Shown piece by piece: positions 47,544-58,192 of a stretch of 64,000 nucleotides of DNA (the first letter of the stretch is position 1; the number at the start of each line of letters is the position of its first letter). Under the pieces are notes generated by a model. The model saw only the letters and a list, made by a program, of their open reading frames with translations, was not told where the DNA came from and did not search any database. Source of the DNA: an uncultured Oscillospiraceae bacterium (GTDB taxonomy: Bacteria; Bacillota; Clostridia; Oscillospirales; Oscillospiraceae); the NCBI GenBank assembly GCA_910587345.1, contig CAJUKH010000054.1, forward strand, positions 42,619 to 106,618, given 5' to 3'. The translations under genes were made by a program, and so were the position numbers.

Positions 47544-50500
47544 TTATACTTTACGATATTTGCTCTTTACCAAAAGCACCGCATCACTGTTGACCGCCCG
47601 CAGAACATGGCGATAAGCCCAGTGCTCTTCTGCTACATCAAGGGGCACGATCACATCCGCCCCATCAATGTCTACATCTGTAATCAAAATACGGGAGATC
47701 ATGGTCGCCACCTCTGCCCGGGTCAGGATTCGGTTCGGGCTGTACATCCCATCCCCGGTGCCTAAAGTGATACCAGCCTTAGCCAAAGCGTCAATATAGG
47801 CCCAAGCCCAGGTATCCTCCGGTCCCGCATCCAGGAAAGCATGGGGACCCTCCGGGTCATTGCTTACAGGCAGCATCAGCATCCGACAGAGAATGGCACT
47901 GATTTCCGCCCGGGTGGCATATTGTCCCGGAGCATAAAGGGACTCTCCCACGCCATTTACAATACCCCAAATATTCAGGGTATGAACCTGCTGAGCATAG
48001 TTAGCCTCTTCCGGTACATCGAAAAATACATCCGGCCGACTGGGTTCACGCTGCTCTACTTGCTGGAAGAAATGCTCCATTACAACGGTCAATTCTTGCC
48101 GGGTCAGCAGCTGCTCCGGTCGAAAATAGCCTTCAAATAACTCCATAAAGCTACCCTGATAAGCAGCGTTGAACATAGTGTCTTTGAAGGGTATATCATA
48201 CCCTTCCACTACCTGCACAGTGATGCTGTCCGTCAGATAGTTCCAAGTGGTCACAGTGATGGTCGCCGTACCCACCCCAACCACAGTCACCGTGCCGTCC
48301 TTCGAGACGGTAACCACCGACTCGTCCGAACTGCTCCAGGTTACCCGGCGGTCCGTAACCTCCTCCGGCTCAAAAATCAACTCCAACTGTACCGGAGCAT
48401 CATTCAATCGAAGGAGCAAGCCGTCTGGATCGATCGTTACCTTCCGGGGATAGATATAGTATCCCGTAGAACTGCCGCCGCTTTGTGGCTTGGCAGTGAC
48501 ATAAATAGGCAGAATATCTCCCTGATTTACCTGAATTTCCTCCTGTTCGGTAGTGCCATCCTCCTGCTCCACAGGCAGGTTTTCCATGATCGGCTGGGTC
48601 AGATCCATAGGAAACCGTAGCTTCACACTCAAAGACGGGTTCCAGCCATAAGCAGTATATCGAACAGTAGACAGGTTATCCACCAGTCGATTCAACTCTT
48701 TCTCAGTGGCAATATTTGCAATATCAGTAAACCAAACGTTGTTCAGTTCGGTCGTATAGGAAATCTTGCCTTCACTATCTTTCTGTTCCTCGCTGGCAAT
48801 AAGGTCGATGCGGTAGGTATAAGTCTTTACCACCGGTCCCGGCTTTTCCTTACGCTCGATTATGCGGATATTTTCATCTTCGGGAATAATGGGCATCCCT
48901 TCCTCTGCCTCCGCAACCGCAGCCTGGAAATCATCATAAGAACAAGTACCTTCCGTCTCTGTATAATTATTGGTAGCGGCCAGTCTTACCAACGCACCAA
49001 GATAGATCCCTCTGGGCAAGGCATCAGCCCCTGGCTTCTCCAAGCCAATTTCTCCACCAAAAATAGGATCATCCTGATAATCAGCGATTATATTGCCGTT
49101 GCCGTCCACCAATGCGTACTGATATCGATACTCTTTCTTATCCTTAATATGCGTGGCCAGGTCAACGGCCTTCTTGTCAGTCTCCACAGTAACTGCATTG
49201 GTATGTTCATTCACAGAAAGCGTGATGGTAATGTCCGGCGCAGGACGGTCCTCGTTCGGGACAATGGTAGCCACAGGGGTGCCCGGACGTCCATAATCAT
49301 TTTTATGAGGATCATTTGCCCGCACCTCTGCCGGAATGGCATAGTTCTCATGATCTTGTCCAATCAGCTTGATGCCCCATACTTCAACCGTCTTGTCTAC
49401 GCCGGCATCCGCATCCTGGAAGCCGAACATAAGCTTGCTGGCATCAACAAAAACATCATCATCTCCCACGATTCCGTGGTCCCCACCCTTGGCAAGAACC
49501 ATCCGACCCGTGGCTGTTGTCAATCTGTCATAAGGCTTCTGATCTACATGCCCTCCATTATCACTATTATTAGTAGGATAGAAGGTATAGGTCAGCTGCC
49601 GTTGATTAACAGTAAGCTGCTTTGCCTCGTTGATACCGTAGACCATAGGTTGACTATACTCCACAGAGTTCGGAGTCGCTTTTACCGCAATCAGCAGATA
49701 CATCCCATCATGCGTCAACTCGCCATCCCGGCCCACATGATTCAGTTTATCGCCTGTGGCAGCCTGCCACCCCTCCTCATCCAACTCCTCCAAAATATCC
49801 TTTAACTTATCAATCGAAGGTGCTTCCTTGCTATCCCAATAATGAACCGAGATACCATACGCCGCAAAATCTGCATATTTTACAAGTTCAAAAGGCGCAT
49901 TTTCCTCCCCCGGCTCCTTCTCGTAGGTAAGTTTAAGCTCCATAGCATCCAGATCCAAAGAGTCACCATAAGTATAGGTAGTGGAGATAACGCTGTTGCT
50001 ATTCCATACACTGACAGACTCCACCTTACGTTTATGGACCTGTCCATAGGCGGAAATATCCGTTCCAGAGGTCAAAATCTTATAGTTACTCCAATCTCCC
50101 ACAGGAATCAGCTTGAAGCTGTTGGGAGAAACTGTTACAGGAGCATTGTCCGTAATATCATTGGTACTTCCAGTAAAGGTAACATCCATCTGGAGGCCAA
50201 GGAAGTCGCCCGGCAAAATACCCAGCGTCGGATCAGCCACCATACCTACCGCACGCAGTTTCAAATCGTTATGTGTAGTTCCAGCTTCCGACACAAGGCC
50301 CTTGGTATCGGTACCTTGATACCGCTTTACATCCTTAATAGTAGAAACCTGTACACCTTGTGAAACACTGTATACCGGGCCGTTGAATCCATCTACCCGC
50401 AGCTCGCGCTTGTCTACAGTTATAGTCCCTTTGGTCGCCTCCAAGGCATAGTTAGTCATATTAACTTCCATTACCGAAAGACGCAAATCATAACTACCCA

Positions 50501-53500
50501 CATCGGAAGTCCCTACAGCCTCTGTACTAAATTTGAGAGCGCTGTCCTGATAATTGCTATCCAACTCTTCCAACCGCTTGGAATCGATCTTTTCGGTGGC
50601 ACCGGCAGTGAGCCCCAATGCCTCCACGTCCCAGGAAGCCAGCTCCGCCGCCGACAACTTTGCCGCATAAGCTGCGTTCTCCTCGCCATAGATTCGACTC
50701 TGATCCTGAACTGCCAAATGCAAGGTCTTTTTTTGGACGGTTACAGCTGTCGTCACTGTAGCTAAAATGTCTCCACTGCTATTGGCAATTGCCAACTGTC
50801 TGCCGTTATGCTCGGTAACAGACAAACGCTGCCCCTGGGTCGCAGTCTTTCCTAAAGTACCGTCGCTGTTCAGCCAATAAACATCCACACCAGCTTCCCG
50901 CAGGAAACTGTTGGCAAAATTGGCGTCACTCAACTCACTGTAGCGGACAGGGGTTCCTGCTCCAGTTTCCTTTCCATCGAACCATACATTAATGGTAAAG
51001 TTATTCATATTAAATGTCTGTCCATAGGTATAGTCCAACTTAGGCAGTGTACTCGTAAGTTCAACCTTTGTCGCCATCCGTGCAGAAACTCTGCCATAGA
51101 CCACTTTACGAACGCCGTCAACTTCCGTCACATGTCCTGCAGCTGCTGCAGGGCCGTTATAATACATCAATTGATAGTTGTTATTATTGGACAAGTTGAT
51201 CTGCCGCACCCACACCTCAATATCTACATGATCTTTTCCGTCCAGATTCCAATAGGGAGATGCAGGATTATGCGTCTCTATACCGCCTTCTCTATCCACC
51301 ATAAACTGAAGTATTACATTGTCCCACTTACAAACAGCCCCTCCCGACAAACTGTACGGCACAGTTGTCGTCCTATAGCCCACAGGACTGCTGCGATCAG
51401 GAATATAATAACTTCCGTTTCTCTCCGGTAAAGTCGCAGAGAAACCCGTTTGATTTGCGGTTGCACTCACCGTTGCCGAAAACTTCGCCGAATCAAAATT
51501 GGGCAGAGAATCATTCGGTGCAAATCTCACCACTGGGGTCGTGATATCTGTGATAACAATAGGTCTCGGGAAAATCTGCATAGGTGCATACCCCGGCGCA
51601 TCAGCATTGTCTGTTGTTGTAGTCTTCCCATCCAATGCAGTACACACATACCGGAAGGTATAGTCATCGCTCTTACCGCCGGTAAGCAACAAGTAATATT
51701 CTCCTGTCGATGTCCGTTCTGTGACTACATTGCTCAACAAATTGCTTGCCTCATGGAACTCTGCCGTGGGTTCCACATAGCTATCTCCCAAAATACGCTT
51801 CAGATCTGCTCGGTTTCCCTTCGTCCCACTCAGCTTCTTCTGATCGTCCAAGGTCAGCTCCGCCCGATTAAAAGTCACATTCCACGGCATACTATCGTTA
51901 GACTCACCGTAATAACGGTAATTAGGTTGCACCGTCAATGTCAGTTCTTTGGGATTCACAGTATATGGTCCAAAATAGATACGATGGATAATGTTTTCCT
52001 TTGTAGTCTCATCCACACCGGGTACAGAAAGGCACAGATACTTCCCGTTCTGTCCACCCACCGTCATGAGCTGACCTGTGTAGGCAGCCGCTGCATCGGC
52101 AGGAAATTCTTCATCTATGCCGCTCATCTTATATACATACTTTTTGTCGGAAGCAACAGGGACATCCTTACCCCCATAGATCTTATCCACCCACTGCAGG
52201 GTCAAGCCGTCAGAACGATAGTAATCCGAAATGAACTCCTCATCCCAGCTTCCGGTGATTGGCACACGCCTCATATTCCCATTCTCGTCACGGTCATCGT
52301 CAAAATAAAGTGCAACCAACATCGGATTCAATGCAAGCTCAGCACCGTAGTCAAAGACCGTATCATAAGGCGTGGCTTCCATATCTACTTTAAGCAGCTT
52401 CTGTCTGGTTACTGTGATTTTACCCGCAGAATTCAACGGCGCATTTCCAGCCAGTGTATAACAGTTATTCGCATTCCCCGTCCCGGATGTTATCAACTCC
52501 ACATTTGTCACCGTTGCAGGCCGATCCTCCGACGGTGTGGGGGGATTCGTGACATTGCCATCGTCCACTCTGGCAGAATACTTCAGTACCAACTCGTCAT
52601 CGCCGACTACAACCACAGTCGTAGTCAAGGGAATACCTCGATAAAGGCCATTCAACAAATCAGTTACTGCCGACACCGTAAACTCTTCCTTCCGGTAGCT
52701 GACCTGGCCGGACACTGCGGTGGTCTGACTACCGGCAGACAACGTACCCAAGGTAACCTCTTCTCCATCCTCACCCTTCTTTGTGATCTTCTCTACAAAA
52801 ATAGGTCTGGGATGGATCGTCAACTGAGCCGTTCCATAATCATCGTACGGGATCTCTGCCCCGTTTTGGACATACTTAAACTGATAGTTTGTACTCTCAC
52901 CGCCGCTGATCTTGACGACATAGTTCCCCGGTTGAGTGGTAGCCGTAATCTCTACATTTTGATTTGTGTCTTCAACCAGTTCGATAGTGGGAGCTTTGTA
53001 GCCAGCCAGCAGTTCTTTCAAATCTTCGGCACTGCCGGTATTTTTCTTGCCACCTTCAGAATCAAACTTAATTTCTTCGGTGTTGTAGGTAAAGGAATTC
53101 CGGTCGGTCTTTGTTTCACCGTAGTACTTATTGGCAGGCTGCACCGTCAGCGTAAGGACAGCCTTGTCTACAATCAGTGTAAACGGGAACTGGTGCTCAC
53201 CCTGAGTCACAATATAGAAGTTAAGAGGCTCCTCCTCACTCCAAATGCAATTGGGCGTGCCGGTGAGTTTTCTTGTGGTAATATCAAACTTAAGGCCGGC
53301 CTTTTCCAGTTCTCCATTGTCTTCCACCCGAATAGGCGTTCCAAGATAAACTTCGTTACCAGCCTCGTCGACAGTGTGCGTCAGGTCAGCTTCAAACGGC
53401 TCACCGTAAACCGGACGCATCCCCTTGCTGTTGGTGATACCCACCGACGGCGTATTATCCTTGCCGATGGGGATCTGAACATTCTCGGTAACATAGGTTA

Positions 53501-56500
53501 CACTGCCCGCCAGATTGATGGTCGTGGTCTTGACGCTTTCCGGCTTGATTTGCTCATCGCCCTGGTTTTTCCAGGCAGCACTCACTTTCACCGGATAGCC
53601 CAGGTCGTTAGATGTGGTTTCACTTGTAGTCAACATCATATCCCGCATACCAAGGGCCGCCTCTACCAAAGAGGCATTTTTGTTTTCATCCATGTGTACC
53701 CGGGGATAAGAAATCAGTCTGAAAGGAACTTTCAGAATATAGCCGCTTTGTTCCAGATCCTGCAGTGTAATACCGTCGTCAGACTTCGCTACCAATGAGA
53801 AACGCAACTCTCGCAAATTATCGCCGGCTTCCAACGTAGAAAGCGCTTTCCCGTCATGGTTGACCGGTACAATACCAGTCTTGGAAGAGTCCTGCAGAGT
53901 GTATTTATTCCAATCCCACTGGGGATTCACACTCTTGATATATTCGATCCATGTGGTGCCCTCTTTGACCCAAGGCTCCGAATAAGAGCCGTCATACGCC
54001 AGAGTGAAGGTGAATGTAGTCAACGGTGCCTTCAACCCTTCAGGCAGATTCTCGGTGCCCTTCATGCTGACGCCCATCCAGTACACATTGGGATGGGTGC
54101 TGTCATTGGGGTAATAATCCAGGGGATTCTCTGTGTCCCAGGTATCCGAATTCTCAATATCATTGGCATCGGTGCTGAAGCCCAGATAACTGACCTCCAA
54201 CTGTACTTGACCTGCCACGGCAGTCCCTGTCTCCGCTTCTTTCTGTACCGGCTTGTTTTCATCCTTAGCCGGGTCCAGCAGGGGCAGGTACTGATAGTAA
54301 GCCCGGGATGCCTCATTCGGCCCATAGGTGGCAGTGTCGTAGCCAGCCAAAAGCGCCTCAACATCATGCCGATTGATATCGCCGTCGCCGTTTACATCAC
54401 ATACACGGAAGTAATATAGCCGCTTGGTTATGTCTTTACAATACAGTGCCATGTCAGAACGAGTTTCACCAAAGTATTTGTTGTCCAACAATTGCTGGAG
54501 CATGATACCATCGGCAGGTGTCACTTCGCCATCCATATCCACATCGCCTCGGAGGGGCAACACGATCACCGTACGGGTAAAGCCCTGTTCAGCTTCGCTG
54601 TGCCCATCGGGATGATAGACGTAGTCATAAGGATCTTTAAACGTGTAAGTCAGAGTATAAATCCCGGGCTTTACACTATACCCGTGCAGAGAGATCTGGC
54701 CTACTGCGCCCTCGCCCTGCCAGGAATATTCCTCTGTTCCAATTCCGACGGGAGTATCCTGTGCGGCGGCAGGCCCCAGCGTGTCCACAAGAGTCATCGC
54801 CAGATCCCAACTGATCCCAAGTCCTTCCTCCCCCTCCGAATGGGGATTGTACATACTGTCGTAGACTGTAAAACCGGGCACCTGGAATGTGGCATTTTGA
54901 TAGACTACGATGGCACTGGAATCCTGGTCGTAATTCGTTTGCCCATAGGTACCCCAGGCCTCCGGGACATATACACCTGTGTAGACAAAGCCACCGTTGT
55001 TAATGCCCGCATTCGCCATATCCGAACCATCGTTGGGATAATCAAGAGCGCTGCTGGAGGACGTATCCGTAACAAACTGGCCCTTACTCTTGATATTCTC
55101 TTTGATCGCAGCCTTCTTGGCATCCGTCCAGCCGGGTGTCCGGTCGATCATACCATAGGGCGTGTTGCCCGGGTTAAGGACCATTTGGGGCTGAGCCAGA
55201 CGTTGGACGTAGACTGTGTACGTTTCCTGGCTCTTTCCGTCCGGTGCAGTGACCGTCATGGTAATGACGGTGAACCGCTGCTCCGATGTGGTGGTAGCCA
55301 AAGGAATTTCCATTCCATCCAGGCTCCGTTTGCCCCTGGCGGGGTTTGTAACACTGTTGTCCGGGTTTCCGTTTACAAACTCCCGGGTTTCCCCTTCCTG
55401 ATCCACCCACTCTGTAAAGGAGATTTCCTGTCCAGCATTGTTGGTTGCTGTGATTTCCAAGGTCGAATCAGGCTCATAAGTGTAAAGGGAAAAGTTTAAC
55501 TTGGTGGTTTCATAGGACACTCGGGCAAAGTAAACGTGATCTCTTACCCCGGTGAAGGCATCCTCAGTGTCGATGGCTGCCTTTTTGGCCAATTCGTCTG
55601 CGGTCAGGTTCTCAATTCCCGCTTCGTAGGCATATAGGTCTGCAGCTTTATTTTCTCCACCAACAGGGGTCAGTGTGAGGTTTGTAGCCGTAGCATTATC
55701 ACTGTCGACCCACCTGCCGATAATGGCTAAAACTCTGTCATGACCCATGTAGTATGTGTAGTCTTCCATGGGGCGCTCAGGATCAAAAGGCGCATACTCA
55801 TCAGCATACACTTCTTCGTAAAACGGAAGATATGGATTGCTTTCATATCTATACTCGCTTGTAACACTTCCATGGGCTACAAAAGGATTCGTATCAGGGC
55901 CATCCGGACCGCCGTATTTGCCATAAGGCTCATCTGCCGGCCCCAAAGGACTGTTCCGGTCCAGATCAGGAATATACCATCCTGCAAACATCTTGTTGGG
56001 GACACGGGGTGTAGTCAGTTCTCCCCGGAAATAGGTCAGTCTATTTTCGTCGTCCCAAGCAAAGATATCGTCCGGTTTCCAAATCTCTGCACCCATGGAA
56101 TTTCCAGGCAATGTAGACGGATTACTAATGTCAAAGCTTTCAGGAATATCTTCTGGAGCCGGCCAGGGAACTGTATCATTCGCATATTCAGGGAGCGTTT
56201 CCCTAATATCATAAAAGCTAGTATAAACATCAACAAGGCCATTGCACACCATAGCCAAATAATACCACCATACCGGCCATGTGTCCTGCGTCGCAAAACC
56301 CGGGTTAAAGTTTTCCGGTATAGATTCAGCAGCCCCTGCCCAAATGTTCATATTCTCATCCATCTCAACATTAGGCTCGATCAGCTGTGTCAAAGTGCCT
56401 CCGCTGTAGTCAAAGTTTTCATATTCAATCCAAGGTTCATCCTGCTCCACATTGTAGTCAGGGCGGACATTTTGCACCTGCTTGCTTCCATCACCAGTAT

Positions 56501-57251
56501 AATTGTATTTTGTTCCATATCCATTGATTTTCAACAGATATTTAATAACAGGCTCCGTGGGCGCATTTGGGTATTCGGAGGAGAAATAAATAGGCTCGTC
56601 TGCTGTTGTTTCGTCTGTTGCAGACGTGGTCTCCTCGCTGTCCACAACCACGTCTCCCCCAGGGAGGTCCACCTCGTCATGAGGGGGAATTGTTTCTTCA
56701 AGAGGCGGCTCCACGGGCGCCTCAGCATTATCCTTCCCACCCTCTTCATCCTCGTCGCCAACTAAATCGTCATCCCCAGAAATCGTGCCGTCAGGCAGAG
56801 GATTCAGGCTGTCGTCAATGGGAGAGCGCGTCTCATCAGGAACGGGTTCTGGGACTACATCATTCCCTGTTTCGGGTCCTTCCGTCTCCTCCGGCACCCC
56901 ATTGTCGTCAGAGGCATCTTCAGGCTCTGTCGTCGTCACCCAGCCTGTGGTAGATTCTTCGAAAATTTCATTCGGTATTTCACTAACAGGCTGCGCATCA
57001 TTCTCCACAGGTTCCTGTGTCGACATAACCTCAACAGCCTCAAAAGCTAATTTTGGCGTGTGGACAGCCGGCTCCTCATCTTGCTCTTTTTGCCGGATAT
57101 TTGCCGCCAGGAGGGTCTGCTCGGCAGCAGAAGCTGGCACAGCAGAATCAAACAGGGTATGGAGGGGTTCTGCCGCCTGCACAACAGAAGACAGCATCAT
57201 CTGCGCTGCCAATCCTGCGCAGACGATTCGCTTCATTTTTTGCTTACTCAT
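47544..57251 (-). CDS. SLH-anchored multidomain surface protein with internal dockerin (3235 aa)
   Basis: The start is ATG 57251, 7 nt after AGGAGGGG (57259-57266); the in-frame start at 57293 lacks such a signal. Residues 1-27 are a signal peptide (KRIVCAGLAAQMMLSSVVQAA). An acidic Pro/Glu/Asp linker follows (about 60-240). Next come a cadherin-like beta sandwich ending TYTVYVQRL, a GNTPYGMI module and a dockerin (about 899-965). A beta module with VYWMGVSMKG follows, then pairs of BIG3-like (TYTYGDSLDLDAMEL) and MBG/YDG-like (LTVQPANKYYGE, LAVQDQSRIYGE) domains. A BIG2-like domain (VTWSSSDESVVTVSKDGTV, about 2960-3015) leads into three SLH domains (about 3021-3235). SLH domains would tie the protein to wall polymer, and the dockerin would recruit or be recruited by a cohesin. 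No catalytic residues are recognisable. The 9652-aa gene follows 69 bp downstream. Confidence 0.9.
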   Translation of the reverse strand: MSKQKMKRIVCAGLAAQMMLSSVVQAAEPLHTLFDSAVPASAAEQTLLAANIRQKEQDEEPAVHTPKLAFEAVEVMSTQEPVENDAQPVSEIPNEIFEESTTGWVTTTEPEDASDDNGVPEETEGPETGNDVVPEPVPDETRSPIDDSLNPLPDGTISGDDDLVGDEDEEGGKDNAEAPVEPPLEETIPPHDEVDLPGGDVVVDSEETTSATDETTADEPIYFSSEYPNAPTEPVIKYLLKINGYGTKYNYTGDGSKQVQNVRPDYNVEQDEPWIEYENFDYSGGTLTQLIEPNVEMDENMNIWAGAAESIPENFNPGFATQDTWPVWWYYLAMVCNGLVDVYTSFYDIRETLPEYANDTVPWPAPEDIPESFDISNPSTLPGNSMGAEIWKPDDIFAWDDENRLTYFRGELTTPRVPNKMFAGWYIPDLDRNSPLGPADEPYGKYGGPDGPDTNPFVAHGSVTSEYRYESNPYLPFYEEVYADEYAPFDPERPMEDYTYYMGHDRVLAIIGRWVDSDNATATNLTLTPVGGENKAADLYAYEAGIENLTADELAKKAAIDTEDAFTGVRDHVYFARVSYETTKLNFSLYTYEPDSTLEITATNNAGQEISFTEWVDQEGETREFVNGNPDNSVTNPARGKRSLDGMEIPLATTTSEQRFTVITMTVTAPDGKSQETYTVYVQRLAQPQMVLNPGNTPYGMIDRTPGWTDAKKAAIKENIKSKGQFVTDTSSSSALDYPNDGSDMANAGINNGGFVYTGVYVPEAWGTYGQTNYDQDSSAIVVYQNATFQVPGFTVYDSMYNPHSEGEEGLGISWDLAMTLVDTLGPAAAQDTPVGIGTEEYSWQGEGAVGQISLHGYSVKPGIYTLTYTFKDPYDYVYHPDGHSEAEQGFTRTVIVLPLRGDVDMDGEVTPADGIMLQQLLDNKYFGETRSDMALYCKDITKRLYYFRVCDVNGDGDINRHDVEALLAGYDTATYGPNEASRAYYQYLPLLDPAKDENKPVQKEAETGTAVAGQVQLEVSYLGFSTDANDIENSDTWDTENPLDYYPNDSTHPNVYWMGVSMKGTENLPEGLKAPLTTFTFTLAYDGSYSEPWVKEGTTWIEYIKSVNPQWDWNKYTLQDSSKTGIVPVNHDGKALSTLEAGDNLRELRFSLVAKSDDGITLQDLEQSGYILKVPFRLISYPRVHMDENKNASLVEAALGMRDMMLTTSETTSNDLGYPVKVSAAWKNQGDEQIKPESVKTTTINLAGSVTYVTENVQIPIGKDNTPSVGITNSKGMRPVYGEPFEADLTHTVDEAGNEVYLGTPIRVEDNGELEKAGLKFDITTRKLTGTPNCIWSEEEPLNFYIVTQGEHQFPFTLIVDKAVLTLTVQPANKYYGETKTDRNSFTYNTEEIKFDSEGGKKNTGSAEDLKELLAGYKAPTIELVEDTNQNVEITATTQPGNYVVKISGGESTNYQFKYVQNGAEIPYDDYGTAQLTIHPRPIFVEKITKKGEDGEEVTLGTLSAGSQTTAVSGQVSYRKEEFTVSAVTDLLNGLYRGIPLTTTVVVVGDDELVLKYSARVDDGNVTNPPTPSEDRPATVTNVELITSGTGNANNCYTLAGNAPLNSAGKITVTRQKLLKVDMEATPYDTVFDYGAELALNPMLVALYFDDDRDENGNMRRVPITGSWDEEFISDYYRSDGLTLQWVDKIYGGKDVPVASDKKYVYKMSGIDEEFPADAAAAYTGQLMTVGGQNGKYLCLSVPGVDETTKENIIHRIYFGPYTVNPKELTLTVQPNYRYYGESNDSMPWNVTFNRAELTLDDQKKLSGTKGNRADLKRILGDSYVEPTAEFHEASNLLSNVVTERTSTGEYYLLLTGGKSDDYTFRYVCTALDGKTTTTDNADAPGYAPMQIFPRPIVITDITTPVVRFAPNDSLPNFDSAKFSATVSATANQTGFSATLPERNGSYYIPDRSSPVGYRTTTVPYSLSGGAVCKWDNVILQFMVDREGGIETHNPASPYWNLDGKDHVDIEVWVRQINLSNNNNYQLMYYNGPAAAAGHVTEVDGVRKVVYGRVSARMATKVELTSTLPKLDYTYGQTFNMNNFTINVWFDGKETGAGTPVRYSELSDANFANSFLREAGVDVYWLNSDGTLGKTATQGQRLSVTEHNGRQLAIANSSGDILATVTTAVTVQKKTLHLAVQDQSRIYGEENAAYAAKLSAAELASWDVEALGLTAGATEKIDSKRLEELDSNYQDSALKFSTEAVGTSDVGSYDLRLSVMEVNMTNYALEATKGTITVDKRELRVDGFNGPVYSVSQGVQVSTIKDVKRYQGTDTKGLVSEAGTTHNDLKLRAVGMVADPTLGILPGDFLGLQMDVTFTGSTNDITDNAPVTVSPNSFKLIPVGDWSNYKILTSGTDISAYGQVHKRKVESVSVWNSNSVISTTYTYGDSLDLDAMELKLTYEKEPGEENAPFELVKYADFAAYGISVHYWDSKEAPSIDKLKDILEELDEEGWQAATGDKLNHVGRDGELTHDGMYLLIAVKATPNSVEYSQPMVYGINEAKQLTVNQRQLTYTFYPTNNSDNGGHVDQKPYDRLTTATGRMVLAKGGDHGIVGDDDVFVDASKLMFGFQDADAGVDKTVEVWGIKLIGQDHENYAIPAEVRANDPHKNDYGRPGTPVATIVPNEDRPAPDITITLSVNEHTNAVTVETDKKAVDLATHIKDKKEYRYQYALVDGNGNIIADYQDDPIFGGEIGLEKPGADALPRGIYLGALVRLAATNNYTETEGTCSYDDFQAAVAEAEEGMPIIPEDENIRIIERKEKPGPVVKTYTYRIDLIASEEQKDSEGKISYTTELNNVWFTDIANIATEKELNRLVDNLSTVRYTAYGWNPSLSVKLRFPMDLTQPIMENLPVEQEDGTTEQEEIQVNQGDILPIYVTAKPQSGGSSTGYYIYPRKVTIDPDGLLLRLNDAPVQLELIFEPEEVTDRRVTWSSSDESVVTVSKDGTVTVVGVGTATITVTTWNYLTDSITVQVVEGYDIPFKDTMFNAAYQGSFMELFEGYFRPEQLLTRQELTVVMEHFFQQVEQREPSRPDVFFDVPEEANYAQQVHTLNIWGIVNGVGESLYAPGQYATRAEISAILCRMLMLPVSNDPEGPHAFLDAGPEDTWAWAYIDALAKAGITLGTGDGMYSPNRILTRAEVATMISRILITDVDIDGADVIVPLDVAEEHWAYRHVLRAVNSDAVLLVKSKYRKV
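47550..48190 (-). other. C-terminal SLH triplet
   Basis: The translation shows FKDTMFNAAYQG..GYFRPEQLLTRQE, then HTLNIWGIVNGVGESLYAPG with YATRAEISAIL, then AYIDALAKAGITLGTGDGMY with SPNRILTRAEVATMISR, and a final WAYRHVLRAVNSDA. The T-R-x-E signatures and the A-x-x-x-G-(I/V) helices are typical of SLH. The first unit is the most degenerate. Confidence 0.9.
54361..54556 (-). other. Internal dockerin of the 3235-aa protein
   Basis: Two calcium-loop segments, RGDVDMDGEVTPADGIML (near 54556) and CDVNGDGDINRHDVEALL (near 54402), are separated by about 35 aa. Dockerins usually sit at a terminus; here about 900 aa precede it and 2300 aa follow. Confidence 0.85.
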
Positions 57252-57495
57252 TCGGCATCCCCTCCTTTCCTTGTTTGTTTTCGTAGTCAGCATTGTCTTC
57301 GCTTCTCTACCAAGGGTTTCCGGTTTTGTCTACAAGCACAGTCATCACTGTTTTTTTGCCGTTGAATTTTTTATCCGGCGATAAAATTTTATGTTTGACC
57401 GCTTGCTTTTTTACTTCTTTTTCATTTTGGTTATCGATTGACTTTAAAAAAGTGTTCCAATTTTCGTGATTTCCATTTTCATCCAATTATTTTCC

Positions 57496-57524
57496 ATTAT
57501 TCCTCGGCACAAGGAAAATCCCAA
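57496..57524 (-). promoter_or_regulatory. Candidate promoter of the 3235-aa / 9652-aa operon
   Basis: On the minus strand TTGGGA (57524-57519), a 17-bp spacer and AATAAT (57501-57496) match the sigma-A consensus at 4/6 and 5/6. It would give a leader of about 238 nt, similar in length to that of the 1777-aa gene. It is the best pair I found by eye; others are possible. Confidence 0.4.
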
Positions 57525-57692
57525 ATATTGGGTTCTCTCTAGCTGGCTACAAAAGCGCTCACATTTTCATCATTATTGTTTTCGAATGAATATGGTGATT
57601 TTTGGAATTCGCTTTCTCCAGAAGAAAGATGATATGGGTTGTAGTCAACCGCCAAAGATAGCTGGGAATTTCTCTCAGGTTCCTTCCGCTCC

Positions 57693-57732
57693 AAAAGAAG
57701 GGTATGACGGTTTCCGTCGTCACCCTTCTTTT
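57693..57732. terminator. Bidirectional hairpin, probable rho-independent terminator
   Basis: AAAAGAAGGGT (57693-57703) pairs perfectly with ACCCTTCTTTT (57722-57732). An inner GACGG/CCGTC helix lies across a small internal loop, with a TTT apex. A-rich and T-rich arms on both sides give it terminator character on either strand. On the minus strand it would end transcripts reading in from the 1686-aa gene, upstream of the next promoter. Confidence 0.6.
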
Positions 57733-57921
57733 CAGAAAGCAGCCAACCGCATTTTGACTACGCGACTTCCCACTTTTTTGAGCAAGCCATTTTTCTTTTT
57801 TCACTCTCTTTCATTTTTTGAAGGGAAGTGTAGTCAGAGCAATTTTAAAAATCCTGTTTTGGGGAATTTTACTTGCCCTCCCAAATGACCTGTTCAAATT
57901 TTGGTGATGGTCGTAGTCCAA

Positions 57922-57957
57922 CCACGATCGAATTTGAATTTTGCGTCTTGATCGTGG
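57922..57957. repeat. Inverted repeat CCACGATC / GATCGTGG
   Basis: Eight bases at 57922-57929 pair perfectly with 57950-57957 around a 20-nt AT-rich loop. This could be a protein-binding site or a transcript hairpin; nothing identifies which. Confidence 0.5.
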
Positions 57958-58152
57958 CTCGAATACACCCACCCACTTTTTTGATGGTGGTCGTAGTCAT
58001 TCCTTTTTAGGTTTCTCGTTTTTTGGAATTTACTCCTTCAGGGTATGACACTTGTCACCCACATATCGGCACCTCAATTTTTCAATCAAGGTTTATCACA
58101 AGTTGAAGTCTACATCACACATCACTTACCTTTCTGCACAGCTCCGTATAAT

Positions 58153-58192
58153 ACGGCTGTACCCGTCGGCCAAAATGGCCGACGGGTGCCGT
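58153..58192 (-). terminator. Long perfect hairpin just after the 1686-aa gene
   Basis: A 12-bp perfect stem (58161-58172 with 58176-58187, AAA loop) extends by a further 5 bp (58153-58157 with 58188-58192) past a 3-nt bulge. It begins 6 nt after the stop codon. There is no U-tract, so it may protect the mRNA 3' end or act with a factor; the clearer terminator lies further on at 57693-57732. Confidence 0.55.

Noticed and set aside
57466..57888. 140-codon plus-strand frame in the intergenic region
   Set aside because: No Shine-Dalgarno, no homology I can recognise, and it spans hairpins and the GTAGTCA sites; probably non-coding.
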